In this document: in pieces, positions 10,223 through 21,803 of the stretch
How positions within the stretch are numbered: the stretch's first letter is position 1
Layout of the letters: each line of letters begins with the position of its first letter
Source of the DNA: Paramarasmius palmivorus
Lineage: Eukaryota > Basidiomycota > Agaricomycetes > Agaricales > Marasmiaceae
NCBI GenBank assembly: GCA_037176845.1
Contig: JAYKXP010000011.1
Span: 124,001-188,000, forward strand
Direction of reading: 5' to 3'
DNA: 64,000 nt
Made by a program: the position numbers and the translations under genes
The notes under the pieces: model-generated
The model's input: the letters and a program-made list of their open reading frames with translations, nothing else
The model's database searches: none
What the model was told of the DNA's origin: nothing

Positions 10223-12153
10223 TCAATATCCCGTGGCTTTCACTACAACATTCAATGATTTATCTCGCCACAGCGGTACTAGATATTCCCTGTAGCTCCG
10301 CATATCTTCTGGCCTATACCCAAGACTCAACCGAGGCAGAATGTGAAGGGACATAAAACTCACGTTGTGTTTGCAATCGTCATGTCGAGTTTCCGAAAGA
10401 CATTGGCGAAGATCAGGTATAGTTCACACCATGCCAGGCTAGATCAGATGGTCAGTTAATGGTAAATTTGAATAACCTGGCAACGTACTTTGAGCCTAGA
10501 CTGATAGTTCGGCACGATCTTAGATTTATTTAGAAGAGCTATGTTTAGAATCACATACCACATCCTAGGTCCCTTGGAGAAGGGGGCGAGGTTGGGCTCC
10601 ATATCTCGGGTATCACCAGATAGCCATCGCTCAGGTGAAAACTCAAGAGGGTCCTTAAAGGCCTCAGGACTTTCGTGGAGGAACACGCAACTCATCCCTA
10701 CTGCGGTCTATAACCCGTCAGTATATCGCTCACAAAGTCTAAGCGAAGTGCTTACTCCAGTTGGAACTACCAGACCATCAACGATCGCATTTGGCTCTCC
10801 AACTACACGAGGAAGTGGCGAAACGATGCCGTGGGCGAATCGCAAGGACTCTTTGATGACTGCAGTCTATAGTGCAGAATAAGTACAAAGTAAATCCCAG
10901 GCAGCGCCGTCAAATTAAACCTTACTAGGTAGGGTAGCTTCTCCAGCACAGCCAAGCTGGCAAACGTTTCCGGGTCTGGCCATATGCTTCTCAGCTCATT
11001 CTTGAGCTTCAAAGCAATCTCGGGGTTATAAAGAGTGTGGAAAGTCCCAATAGTGCTCGTTAGGCCCACAGTGTCAGTGCCAGCCCCGATAAGCGTCAAC
11101 GCTTCGTCTAGGAGCATCTTTCGGGTTAGAGGGGCCCGTTGATCTAGACTGTGTTTCTCTGCTGGATTCAACATGTGGTGATAGATCGTCTCGTGATCAA
11201 CAGCCTTTAACACTTCGGGATCCGCAAGTAACCTGTCTATTTGTTGGCCCATGTTGCGTTTATAGTCGAGGAACGGCCGAACTTGAGGATTTAGCCACAA
11301 TACGAGCCATTCAGGCATCGTCTCGATGATCGTCAATAGCACTGGAAAGTGCTTCTGCTTCCAAAAGTCAGGAAGAGACCCAGAGATGGCGTCAAGCAGC
11401 GGATGATGGAAATCCGGGGCATCAAGACCGTTGAAACAGTTGGCAAAGCAATATTCAGTGATGATGTCCAAAGTAGTGCACCGGAAGGCCAGATTCATGT
11501 TGACTGGTCGCTGCTTGTCCGGCCATGCACTGAGGCGCTCGACCAGTTTCTCAACCTGAAGGACATGATCAGTACTGAAGCGTTACCACGAAATGAAGTT
11601 AGCCTTACTTTGCTTTGAACGACCCCTTCAAGATTGAGAATTGCGCGACGGGAGAATAGAGGATTCAAGAGTGCCCGTCGCGTCCGGGCCTGTTGGGGGT
11701 CAATAAACGTGAACGAGGATTCAGGTTGCGCAAAAGATTCGTAGAATGGCCTGTATTTTGTGAAGGCTTGGCTTGAAGTATATATGTCATGGAAGGCTTT
11801 TACGCTTGCAAAATGCAGCTACTATCCTTTGAGCACACTGCAAAGTCCTCGATAATTGCAGAGCGTACCGTATTGGGACCGATCCTGACAACAGGACCTG
11901 CCAGTAGATGTAAGCATTACGACATACCACAGTGTATACAGCCTGATTACTCACCATACGCTGCATGTAACTTTCTCAGGTGATTGAGAAACCCGCCGTC
12001 TTGAATGATATCGAAGTAGGCCTGGTAGAATCCTGTGATCGCTGCGAGCTTAGGTCCAGGCAAATGGTGCAGAGGATGAAGAGTTAGGCGATAGACCGCG
12101 ACTGCCAAAAGGCCGAATACGAAAGCTGCTGCGACTTGCTCGACGAGATCCAT
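10223..12153 (-). CDS. Cytochrome P450 C, more distant paralog
   Basis: Starts at the ATG at 12153. Anchor MDLVEQVAAAFVFGLLAVAV, hinge LHPLHHLPGPKLAA, then LHFASVKAFHDIYTSSQAFT. The I-helix is GAGTDTVGLTST, the K-helix ESLR, and the haem loop FSKGPRMCLGSNLAWCE, with the Leu-Gly-Ser-Asn piece coming from the 12-nt exon 10489-10500. The final exon ends VVVKATGY at 10223. It is more diverged from A and B than they are from each other. The exon layout is the same, so all three descend from one ancestor with the micro-exon. A TATAAAAC box lies about 50 nt upstream. Confidence 0.88.
10489..10500 (-). other. 12-nt micro-exon in the P450 C haem loop
   Basis: TCTAGGCTCAAA on the minus strand, between a 58-nt intron (10501-10558) and a 50-nt intron (10439-10488). 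It completes the haem Cys and encodes Leu-Gly-Ser-Asn. Confidence 0.85.
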
Positions 12154-13628
12154 GGCTGGTTAATGGAGGGTGTGTATCGCACCAAAAGAGCCATCGAGTT
12201 GTTTTATAGCAAAATCCAATGTATTCTTATTTGGTTGAACCCAACAATCCCTAGTAAACCATTCATGAGCGCTCGAATCTCGGGAGCTGTGCAATCGGAT
12301 TCGGTGCCTCGGTGACAAATGGAACTAACCTCTTTACGGCCTTGTCGTCCCTTAATTTTCAACGCAAGGTCGACCTTGAGACCGCTTAGGACACCGCTCC
12401 CCAGTGTTCAACATGGGACGTCCAACGCGCGCGGCCGGGAAACGTCCAATTTTATCTCCCGCTGTTGAAGCATTCGATAGTGTACAATGCCAGGAACCCG
12501 AAAGCTGCATACGCTTTTACCATCAAGCCACTCTAACAAGTAGCCCTCTTTCAGCACAACGTAAGTACAGCTTGAAGCCCCTGTAACCATTTTCACCTAA
12601 AGCTAGCTCCCGTGGCATATCCTTCTTTTCCTTTGAAAAGAATGCTGACACAGAAACAACGATTAGGTCGGAGAACCTACAGCCACGGTCCGCTTCGAGA
12701 TGTGGAGCTTCATGGGCAAGATATCTAGGTGCAGGTAAAGTGCGTAGCCGCTGACGATTGGTTCCAGTAAACAAAAGAAGTCGATGTGCCCCAAACCGCT
12801 CCGCTATCTTTTCGATCTCCAGGCGGTAGAAATACCCGTTCCGCCCTGCAAAAATGGAGTGATTTGTCTCTATAAGTAGAACGGAGATACCGTACCTGTC
12901 TACCGTATCCCTCAAGACTCGTCGCCCACAAACAGCAGAAGTGCGGTCGTTCTAAGTAGCGCAATGACAGATCCATTGACCGAACGTGAAGAAGGAAATG
13001 TGATGCCGTATACGTAGTAATTGCAGGTTATTGCATGGCGTGTACACATCCTCAATCCAAGATACGTTCCAATGGCCTCATAATGACTTTCCGATAGATA
13101 TCAAGTTTCACCTTGCCGATGCGAAGATGTTATAACGAGTGAATACCTGGAGCGTCCTGTTATAAAGGATTGTTTCAAGACTACGAAGATGCGCCTTTGA
13201 ACACCGATGATGGCGCGTGAAAGATAGCTGTAGTGAATAACAATTGTATATTTCAGCCTGGAAGGAATTACGGTCCGCGTAATTATTTCTGGGAGCCTGA
13301 TAACGTTCAAAGAGGTTGATGCGAAGACAGCGTATTTCGTATAATCATTCGAGATTTTGCGTGCGTCGTTGGCCTAGTTCTGGACATTATGGTTAGCAAA
13401 TTTTGGGCCATGAGTGGACGAAAACGCACTGAGTTCCTCCAATCCTGTCTCTCAGTTCCTGGTGCATCTCTGGGGGCGAGGAACTCATGGGAGTCGGAGA
13501 TCAAGCTGAGAAAGCAATTATTTAATTTCTCACCGTGCCTTGACTTCTCCTTACCTTTTCCCATCATTGTCCACTTCAATCTGCATCTCCAATGCAACGC
13601 TCCACAGCTATCTAGTTATCTGCTTTTG
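12154..13628. other. Intergenic, no supportable gene
   Basis: About 1.5 kb between divergent P450 C and the unknown gene at 13629. A minus-strand frame at 12523-12915 is the longest but lacks an ATG start, splice support and a known motif. Apart from the P450 C promoter nothing is identified. Confidence 0.5.
12201..12208 (-). promoter_or_regulatory. TATA box of P450 C
   Basis: TATAAAAC on the minus strand, 48-55 nt upstream of the ATG at 12153. Confidence 0.45.
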
Positions 13629-14782
13629 ATGAAACTTGAAAACCCGGTGAGTTTCCGGAACAAATATATAACAAGATGTGTTCTTACACCATACAGATGC
13701 GGAAACGCAGACTCTTCCTCGATTTTGTGGACATGTCAAGTCCGCCCGATGACTTCAATAAATCATTATACTCTCAGTGGGTCGATGTTGAGCAAGAAAC
13801 CACCTCCAGCAATGACACGACCAGCGGCGCGACCTCCTTGAACCACACTCGAACGGAATCAACTCGAGGATTCCCTTCTGGTATACAAATCAATGATACA
13901 TTTGCAGAGGAAGAAGAAATGGATGAAGTCTATGATTTACTGTGTAGTGAAGAGCTGCCGGAGGAACCGACGTTCAGTAGGGTTTACGGGGTACAAGTCT
14001 CGAAAGTGTACACTTTCGCACAGCATTACAACGCCAAGATGAAGGATGCAGAATATAGAGATTGGATAGTACGAATAGCGAAAACTGTGAGTCGCTCTGC
14101 CGCGCTATTCACCTATGAAATCACTAAACCGATCAACGGCCAGCTAGGCATGTCACAACTGCGTTGAATATCACCGAAGGAATCCTCTCAAATACTTAGT
14201 ATGCGAGCCAATCGTGGGTCAGGGAAATCATACACGATGCGTACCATGCAGTCGCAGGGGTATGATTTGCTCATGGAGAGACGAATATCGCAAAGAGGTT
14301 TTGATGAAGAAGCTGGTCATTACCGAGGCAGAGTATGAGACACTGCTGCGGGGATACCTCGAGGATAAGAGGATTCATCCACGGAGAAAAACTACAGCTG
14401 CTCCTACTGCCAGCGACAGCGAGCGCCCGACTTCTTTTGTGTCAAGCCACATCCCAGAGACACCATACAGAAAACCGCCCTCGATGCTTCAGCCTCTTCC
14501 TATTTTCACTCCTCCACGTACCTCACATCGGTTCAATACAGAGGGTGAGTACTTCGTTGGCTGTGCATCCTGTACTAACTGAACATCTCACAATTTCCCA
14601 ACATAGATATCTCTACCATTGAAGACATGTTGAATCATATGATTGTTGAAACCGACGCCATTTTCTCTTCCATCAATATCGCCACGCTTGAGGAGCTCCA
14701 GGTTTCAAGCAGTTTAACAAACATCGCCAGCATGTTAAAACAGCTGAAGGCAGCTCTACGCGAGGCCTTGGCAAACAGCTAG
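13629..14782 (+). CDS. Unknown protein with a C-x2-C-x6-C motif
   Basis: I do not recognise the family. The model starts at the ATG at 13629 with an 18-nt coding exon (MKLENP). A 50-nt intron (13647-13696) with good GTGAGT and CAG signals follows, and the next exon begins MRKRRLFLDFVDMSSPPDDF. An acidic low-complexity part comes next, then a segment with CVPCSRRGMICSW. That triplet of cysteines resembles half of a fungal Zn2Cys6 cluster, but three cysteines are not enough for a binuclear finger. The last exon is a predicted helix (TNIASMLKQLKAALREALAN) and ends at TAG 14782. Proteins with a similar single Cys motif are common in mushroom genomes and uncharacterised. Confidence 0.6.
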
Positions 14783-14986
14783 CCACTCCTGGTCTTCTTT
14801 AATCCGCAACTAATTACCGCATAATGCATATTACCCGAAGCCAGCAACCCGTCGTTCGGAATGGCAAAGAATCATTTCATACCTTGATACCCAAATATTG
14901 TACTAGTAGCTGTACCAACTTCCCGCGAAAGATGCGCTTTTCATTAAAACTACATCCAGTTGATCTTACGACACTTGTACCCGCCA

Positions 14987-17900
14987 CTACACTTTTATTT
15001 CGTACAGCTTTAATCTCCAATCTGCGGTGAGAATCTCAGGCTTCGTAACCCTATCGATGGGGTTGATCCTTCTATTCCTTTCGACCTCCTCCATTCTCGC
15101 GGCCCAGGAATCAGTCGTTGGGACGGTCGGCCCTTGTTCTTCTCGCCCTTCGTTTGACATTGTTTTTGCCCAAATCTCGTCAATGGCATCCTTCAATTCC
15201 TGCTCGAGCCTTGCAACATCATCTTGCATCTCCAGTCCTTCCTCGCGATGTTGTAGTGTGAACTGTAAGAGATGAGGCAGAAGTTTACCTGCTTCGTCTG
15301 TGAAGGTGTCAGAACACGGGTGAAAGGCTTCTCGGAAAACTATGGCTCACCTCTCGTGGTACTAAATCGTGATGATAACTTTGTCACCGATTTGAGAAGA
15401 TATTCCTCTTCATCAACAGTTCCCTTTCGACCTGATCCTACTTTTCTTTCCGCCTTTCTCTTTGACCTGGAGCTCTTCCTGTATAGATGCTCAGTTCGAT
15501 TCATGTACCCAAATACCGATGGCCTCACTTTGATGTCCGTGAAGCGGCTGATGGGGCGATCGTATATCGAGTAAACGCAGTAGGTGCCATTGAAACATCA
15601 GTCATCACGTCTATGTTATGCAGCGCCGTGTCTTCCACCCCGTAGAACTCGTCTGTGTGTTCGACAGAATGAGGGTTAGTAATCCTACAAACAATTGCGG
15701 CTGACCTGGCTCTTCAATCTTCTTAACTCGTAGTTCTCTGATTCTATTAAGCTGCTTGCGTAGCTGTTCCCTCATCTCTGATACATCCTCAGCGATTTGA
15801 GTTCGACTGTCCAAAGCGCCAGGATAGATAATTTCTTCGAGTAGCTCCGGTTTCCTCTTGAGTGTTGCCTAAAGCGCTGTAAGGTTACCAGAGAAATGGC
15901 AAGCGGTGACGACTCACGATTCGACGAGCCTCAGAAAACTCGTTACCCTGCACTAGCGTGATCACCGCTGCCCTGATATCATCGGCGTAGTCTAGAAGGA
16001 CCTTTGCGGCATCTGAGAACCGCTTCTTGGACACAAGATCCTCTGGGAACGATCTCAACATGACGCCCTTTCGTAGCAGATAGAAAATACTTACCTGAGA
16101 CTCTGTAAGCCATTGCTTCGAGATCTTCAGTGGCGATCTCTGTGCGAACCGCAAGCTCCAAGAGCTCTTGCCACTCCAGTGCTTTCTCGTGTGCAATCAT
16201 AGCCTTCTGGGGGTGACCTGCCTGGACAAAGACTGGAGAAAAGGTTCAGAAAGTGGAACCCAATTATTTAACGAATTCCTACCAGAAGCGGCGTTCCTAA
16301 ACTCTCTTCGTTCATATAGCCAGTCACCATACACCTCCAAGACACGCTAGAGAGCATAGATTAGCTATTCGTCGATGTTAGCGTATGTTACTCATACCGA
16401 GTAGTTCTCGGTGTCCTTCCAGATCCTAAGGGCAGCATCATACAGCTGATGCCGTTCAGCATATTCGATCGCCTCCTCAAAACGAGAAGCGCCTCGGATG
16501 GGTGTGAGCTCAAGGAAGTGCAACAATGCATGGAATACTGACCTGCCAAGTTGAGGTTTTCAAGTGCACTAACATGCCGCCGCAAGTGATCATCAATCCG
16601 GAATCGCTGATAGTGGGTGTCCAGTGCACGGAGCTCTCGTAGGAAGGGTAAATATTCCCGTGGATCCTGTACATGGATGAGCCAATCTGAGGTAAATTCG
16701 CGAACAAACTAGCGGCGAGCGCTTACCCGTTGTGCGTGTTGAGCGATCATCAACACGAGGGCGAAGTCGTACATTCCCAGAGCAGTGTTGAAAAGCTTGT
16801 CAGCATCGACGAGGAAGATGATATATTTCACCGCATCTTCAACGAGGTTTGGGTCGGTGTCTGTGCAAGCGTCAGAAGCCATGCCAGGACAGCTGAAGGA
16901 ATAATCACCTCTGATACGAAGGAGGAATAAAAGACCCGCTTCGTGATCCGGTGGGGTCTTGACGACATGGGCAGTGAGGATAGAGTTTACATATGTCTTC
17001 AGATCTTTCTTCTCAAGCTCTTCGCGCAGAGAGTCGCAAAGTTTGTTGATAGTCTCTGGAGGCAGTGTCCCACGACTGGTGTCATTGCACGGTCAGTGCT
17101 GGCCTGCAAAGAAGGACAGACACGCACCCCACACTAGTCAGTAACAGATTGATATAATCAACTTCATAAACCTGCTCGACAAACGAATGCAGGCCTTGTA
17201 AGAATGCCTCTTGGTTGTGTTCCACTAGGAAGTTCAAATCTACACGATGCTTTCGACATGACAGGAACACCTTTCGGTATTGCCCTCTGTGAAATTTCTG
17301 AGTCACTTCCCGTCGGACAAAAGGCTAGTCACCTACTCGTTCAGATCCTGTCTGACAACCTCCAACACCAACGGTCTCGGATAAATTGTTTCCAGGTTTC
17401 CTCGCGGCATTTGCAATACCAGGCTCATCGTACTTGGCACAGGTACAACAATTCTTGAACCCCTCTCTACACGACGTTTCTCCCAATCTGTCGTAGGTAT
17501 CTCCTTGAGATTGTCTTCGTCATCTTTCACCAAAAGTTCTGGGAGACATGACAAAGGTACAAAAACTGACTCATGGGTGCCCGTAGTATAGATAAGGTGG
17601 CTTGATGCTGAGCAGAACGATGTCACGTTAGAGGTCAAAACGCGAGTGTTGCCACTGGTGCCGACGTGTAATTGTCCTGAGTTTGTCAAACCCAAGACAA
17701 GAAGTTCGTTGGGTACTGAGGCAAGTTGTGCGGTGAAACAGAATTCGGAAAATCGACCTATTGCCTGAGCGGTTTTGGTTTCCCTTTCAACTAATGGTCA
17801 TTTGTCAGTGGGTGGATAGATTATCAAACCAACGCAGGGATCCATTACCTTTCTCAAGTTCTCCACGGCTACTCTGCCAAACCAACACTTGACCGTCACT

Positions 17901-19978
17901 GAAAAGGCGTCCGTTGCGACCACTCAAAGGCATTGTGTCAATTTCCCCGTGATCATCATTGCAAGCTGCAATGACGACGCTATCAGGACCAGATTGCCCC
18001 GATCCAAGCAGCACAACCACCAAGGGCATTTCCGAAGTGCTTGGGCTATCCAGTAACACAATCTGCCGATATTTCAGTCCCAACTCTGGTTTCACTCGCA
18101 GAGAAAAGGTTCTCTTCGGTTCCATCACTTTGCTTCTCCCAGGACCGAGACGAGTGTTCAAGGCCCACAGCTCAACATATCCGGCCTCCCATAAGACACC
18201 AAGGGTATCTGTATGGGCCGAGAATGATGCGTGAATAGGTATCCGAGATGTCGATGCTTCGAGGGGTGAAGCGACGTTGGCGAGAGATAGCTGGAGAGAA
18301 GACATTGGGGGTGGTACGTTTTGTGTTCTGAAAGGTGTTAAAAGAACAGAAGCTAGAATGTTAAGTTAGGGAATATTTTCACCAGAGATAGTCAAGGATC
18401 ACATACATCCGTCAAGAACACCCACAAGCGCAGAGTCCTTGGGTGGCGGACTATTCGAAGCAAACGTTTCGTATCCATAGGCGCGACAGATGATACCAGC
18501 TATAGTGTGGTGTGAGCATATGATCAAGTCGTATCAGCATTTGACGAACAAGGTGTTGTGAGAATGAGCTCCATGGCGTTCTCGGGATGCCATGTAAGGG
18601 AATTGAATTTGCCGGCCACTTCTTGTTTGAGGTACCTGAAGCGTTCGTTAGCGTATCGAACAGGGGAAACATGAATTACTTACCAATGATAGTTACCAGT
18701 GGTCCACAATTGAACTAGAAAACAGCTAGATTGAGCTCAATTCAAGTAGCACGTCCAAAATGTTGGCATATCCTCACCAAGATCTTCGCTTCCCTCACGC
18801 TCCAGCCAGATTGCTAATATGTTCGAGTCAGAGTTCCAGCTCACTTCCTTCACTCTGTATCCCCACTTTAGACTACCGTCAGCTTTCTGCTGCAGGCCCA
18901 TGTCCGCTGGCCGCAACTCAAACTCTCCATGACGAAGACCGTTTCTCTCAAAAAACACCAAGTCATGTCGACCAGCTCGACCAGCACCTCCGCCTTCAAA
19001 TCCAAATCTTTGCGTCCCTGCAATGAGATTCCCAGAGGGCCTCCATGAAAGAGTATGTTCTAATCCAGGTACAGGTTCAGAGGTGGACTGAAGAGTACCC
19101 TGGCGGTCGTATACTCGCAAAACACGGCGAGGTAGGGTTGAGTTCTGTGAAGTCGTAGAGGAAACAACAAAGTACGCGCCATCCCCACGCCAGCTTATTC
19201 TTGGAAGATTATCGTCATCTGGACTAGAGCCAATAGCAACGTTGGTGGGCGCTTGAGCAGCGGCTTTCCCCAGTGAACCGTGAAATTGGGTTTGTTTGGA
19301 TCCCCAGCCGACGTTGATTGGCGCATCTGTGGGCAGAGTTAGTTGACGAAGTTTTGTAAATATAGACGAGAGCATGCCTTCTCCGAACTCCGTGGTCTCC
19401 ATTGGTCCTTCTGACAGCACATCGAATTCAGATGTCATGAGTATCAACTTTCCGTCTCCGGTAACAAGAACGAGTAGGGATTCATCAGGGCTCCACGATG
19501 CAGCGAGCAGCCCTTCATCGACAGATCCTTCTACGTCAGCCTAAAGGATTCATGAGCAGGTTTCTTGCGATACAGATGGTCAAACGCACCATCGCAGCCT
19601 CTTCATCCAATGTCATTACGGTGATATCACCCCCTCTCATCACCGCAACCAACTTTCTACTGTCTGGAATCACCCGCAACGAGATGACTTGCGACGAAGA
19701 ACGCGACCCAGACGCGATACTTGTGAACATTGTGTATATTGTCGGATCGGGAACCTGGACCTAGATTAATATATATGCAAGACAAGCAACAAAGGCAGGC
19801 ATACCCCATCGCCATCCCTGCTAATCTTCCAGATCTCTACCTCCACTTCCCCATCTGCAGAAACCCGTTCCGAAGCAGCGTATGTGGCATTTTCGTCTAA
19901 ATCGAGGGCGGTAGATGTGATATTACTGACATTTGGTAGAGAGACTGTCTCAATCGAGGTAAGGACCAGATTTCGCAT
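14987..19978 (-). CDS. ELP1: Elongator complex subunit 1 (IKI3 family)
   Basis: Scaffold subunit of Elongator, the cytoplasmic complex that adds the carboxymethyl group to wobble uridine of tRNAs. The start MRNLVLTSIETVSLPNVSN at 19978 is typical of Elp1. The N-terminal half is WD40-type; recognisable segments include ISWRGDGAYFVVSS, VLRVYDRQGTLQSTSEPVPG, LEHTLSWRPSGNLIAGTQ, HDLVFFERNGLRHGEFEL and VSWNSDSNILAIWLE. The middle has ENAMELIL, then IICRAYGYETF, and a CRKHRVDLNFLVEHN segment characteristic of the IKI3 family. The C-terminal half is helical and ends with ILTADWRLKLYEIKV at 14987. Around 14 short introns leave roughly 1,350-1,400 residues, the usual family length. I saw no frame lesion in the exons followed. 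Confidence 0.93.
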
Positions 19979-20169
19979 GGCAGTGAAGAATGAAGAAGGG
20001 AGATAAGATTCACTGTTTGATTGGCGACTTCAAAATTTTTCGGGCGGTTGTTTGGCATCTGCCTCTGACTCACACAGCCTATCTCTGCCCCTGTCTCTCC
20101 CATCAGGTATATATCATTCACGATGCAGAAGACATTCCCAGAGTTCTAGGCTCCGGTCTCTGCGAAAAC

Positions 20170-20743
20170 ATGGCTGGATCGTAAGTGGGGTCTTGTTTCT
20201 CTGGAACCGGCTTTTTGATAGCAAGAAAAGGATCTTTGGGCAGATATTTTCAAAGTACGGGTCATCACGGCAGGCAGAAGGGTGTGTTTTCTTCTGTGTC
20301 CACTGCTGTTTCTGATTCTCAGATGCCACTTATCTAGGTCAAGATCAAACACTAGTCCTGTGCCCAAGAGTAAGCCCGCTGCGTCCAAGGTCAAGCTCTG
20401 TGATTCAAGGAAAGAGGCGCGAGAGGCTGCTCTACGTGAAAGGGGTCTCTTACCCCCAGTATCTTCGACAAGTACCGTCAATCATCCGACTACGGAGCTG
20501 AATCAGAATCAGCCTCAGGAGCAACCTAACCAGGCATCCCACTCGGAGCCCACCACTACATCCTTACCACCACGTCCAAGTAGCCCAGCTTTATCGGATG
20601 TGTCGGAGACAGAGACGCTTTTCGAGGAGCCAAGAAGTGCCGTCAATCCCACAGTACACACACGAGAGAGCATCTGGAGAGCAGTCAACGAGATCGAGGA
20701 TTATGAGACAAGGAGGGTGACTACATTGGCATTCCTGGGATGA
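20170..20743 (+). CDS. Small unknown Ser/Pro-rich protein
   Basis: Family not recognised. The best model has an 11-nt first coding exon (ATG GCT GGA TC at 20170-20180), a 142-nt intron opening GTAAGT and closing CAG, and one exon 20323-20743. The protein begins MAGSCHLSRSRSNTSPVP and is about 144 residues. It contains a KEAREAALRERGLLPPVS helix, a Gln/Pro/Ser-rich middle, and a C-terminal helix (RESIWRAVNEIEDYETRRV). An alternative acceptor at 20338 would shorten it by five residues. It is divergent from ELP1 with about 190 nt between starts, so the two may share a promoter. Confidence 0.55.
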
Positions 20744-21004
20744 GTGGGATGGTGAGTGTGCAGCCTCTAATCCCGAGCCTTCGACTGATATAATAATGCC
20801 CTTAGCATCTTTTCACATATCTATCGACAGTCTACTCCATCAGGTCTATGCGTGCGGAATCTATTCAGTGTATTTTAACGGCCATTTATCATTACATTTG
20901 CTTGTCATGTACTTTTCCGAGATTACAATGCGGATACTCTAATCCAACACCTCACGAACTATCAGGAATATTGCACAACACTCATGAATAACACGAAATG
21001 CGAT

Positions 21005-21701
21005 TTATCCAACGACCATCTTCATTTCATTCACCCCGTCCTTGTCAGTCGACGAGAACAGGTCGACACCTGAGGCTAACGAATCGATTAATACAGACAA
21101 CTTGGACGTTGTAAGATTAGGTTCCTGTGGACATATCGCATACACTTGAGCTTCGGCCTCAATGAAGAGATGTGAATCAAAAACACACCTTTCGAATCTC
21201 CTCCAAATCATCCTTGAACCCATCGGCAACAGCACCCATCCAAAACTTTTTAAACCTATCCCTCAGTTCCTGTTCCTTCTGCGCAGCACCTTCTGTGTCC
21301 TTCGAAGGTAAGAATGACGGTATATCGGAAGTTGGTGGGGGAGGCGAAGGTGACCTCTGTACTCGTTCTCGCGCCAAGCGCGTTGTTTGTATTTCGTTTT
21401 CGTTGGTAGTCGCAGGCTTAACATGCCGACTAGTTTCTACATCAGAGTCGGAATCTGACGAAGATTCAGAGCCACTTAATGATGATGAGGATGAGGAGGA
21501 TGCTGGATTGTCTTCTGAATCCGCTATTTTTTCTGGTTCCTTCTCCGCGACAGCTTTTCTTGTGATAACCCCAGCAGCGGTGCTAGCATCTGAATCAGAG
21601 TCCGAGGAGGATGAAGAAGAAGAAGACGAGGAATATGCTGCTCTCCGCTTTCTTTTTCGATTCCTGCGTCGTGGCGCAGGGTTGGCCGCTGCCGCTGCCA
21701 T
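21005..21701 (-). CDS. RSA3: Ribosome assembly protein 3
   Basis: Nucleolar factor acting late in 60S subunit assembly. The ATG at 21701 starts MAAAAANPAPRRRNRKRKRR, a basic nuclear-type N-terminus. Two Ser/Asp/Glu runs of acidic low complexity follow. The conserved Rsa3 domain is at the C-terminus: LRDRFKKFWMGAVADGFKDD, LEEIRK, then after one intron EPNLTTSKLSVLIDSLASGV. It ends MKMVVG at 21005. Domain order and size (about 200 residues) fit the family. No ATG lies upstream in frame that would extend it. It is head-to-head with EFG1, only 102 bp between start codons. Confidence 0.85.
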
Positions 21702-21803
21702 TGTGGTCGAAGGAAAAAAAATTGATCTCGGCGATAGTTCTGTTTTTGGTATATTCTTAGCTCTTGACTTTTTACCACGAACATCCTCTAAATTCCTTTG
21801 GCA
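21702..21803. promoter_or_regulatory. Shared promoter of RSA3 and EFG1
   Basis: The 102 bp between the divergent ATGs at 21701 (-) and 21804 (+) must hold both core promoters and both 5' leaders. No clear TATA box is visible. Co-expression of the two ribosome-assembly genes is inferred from the layout. Confidence 0.55.

Noticed and set aside
7385..12153. P450s B and C (with A) as part of a terpenoid biosynthetic cluster
   Set aside because: No terpene cyclase, PKS, NRPS, transporter or pathway regulator is visible nearby; paralogy explains the grouping better.
12523..12915. Minus-strand frame of 130 codons
   Set aside because: No ATG at the start, no splice partners and no recognisable family.
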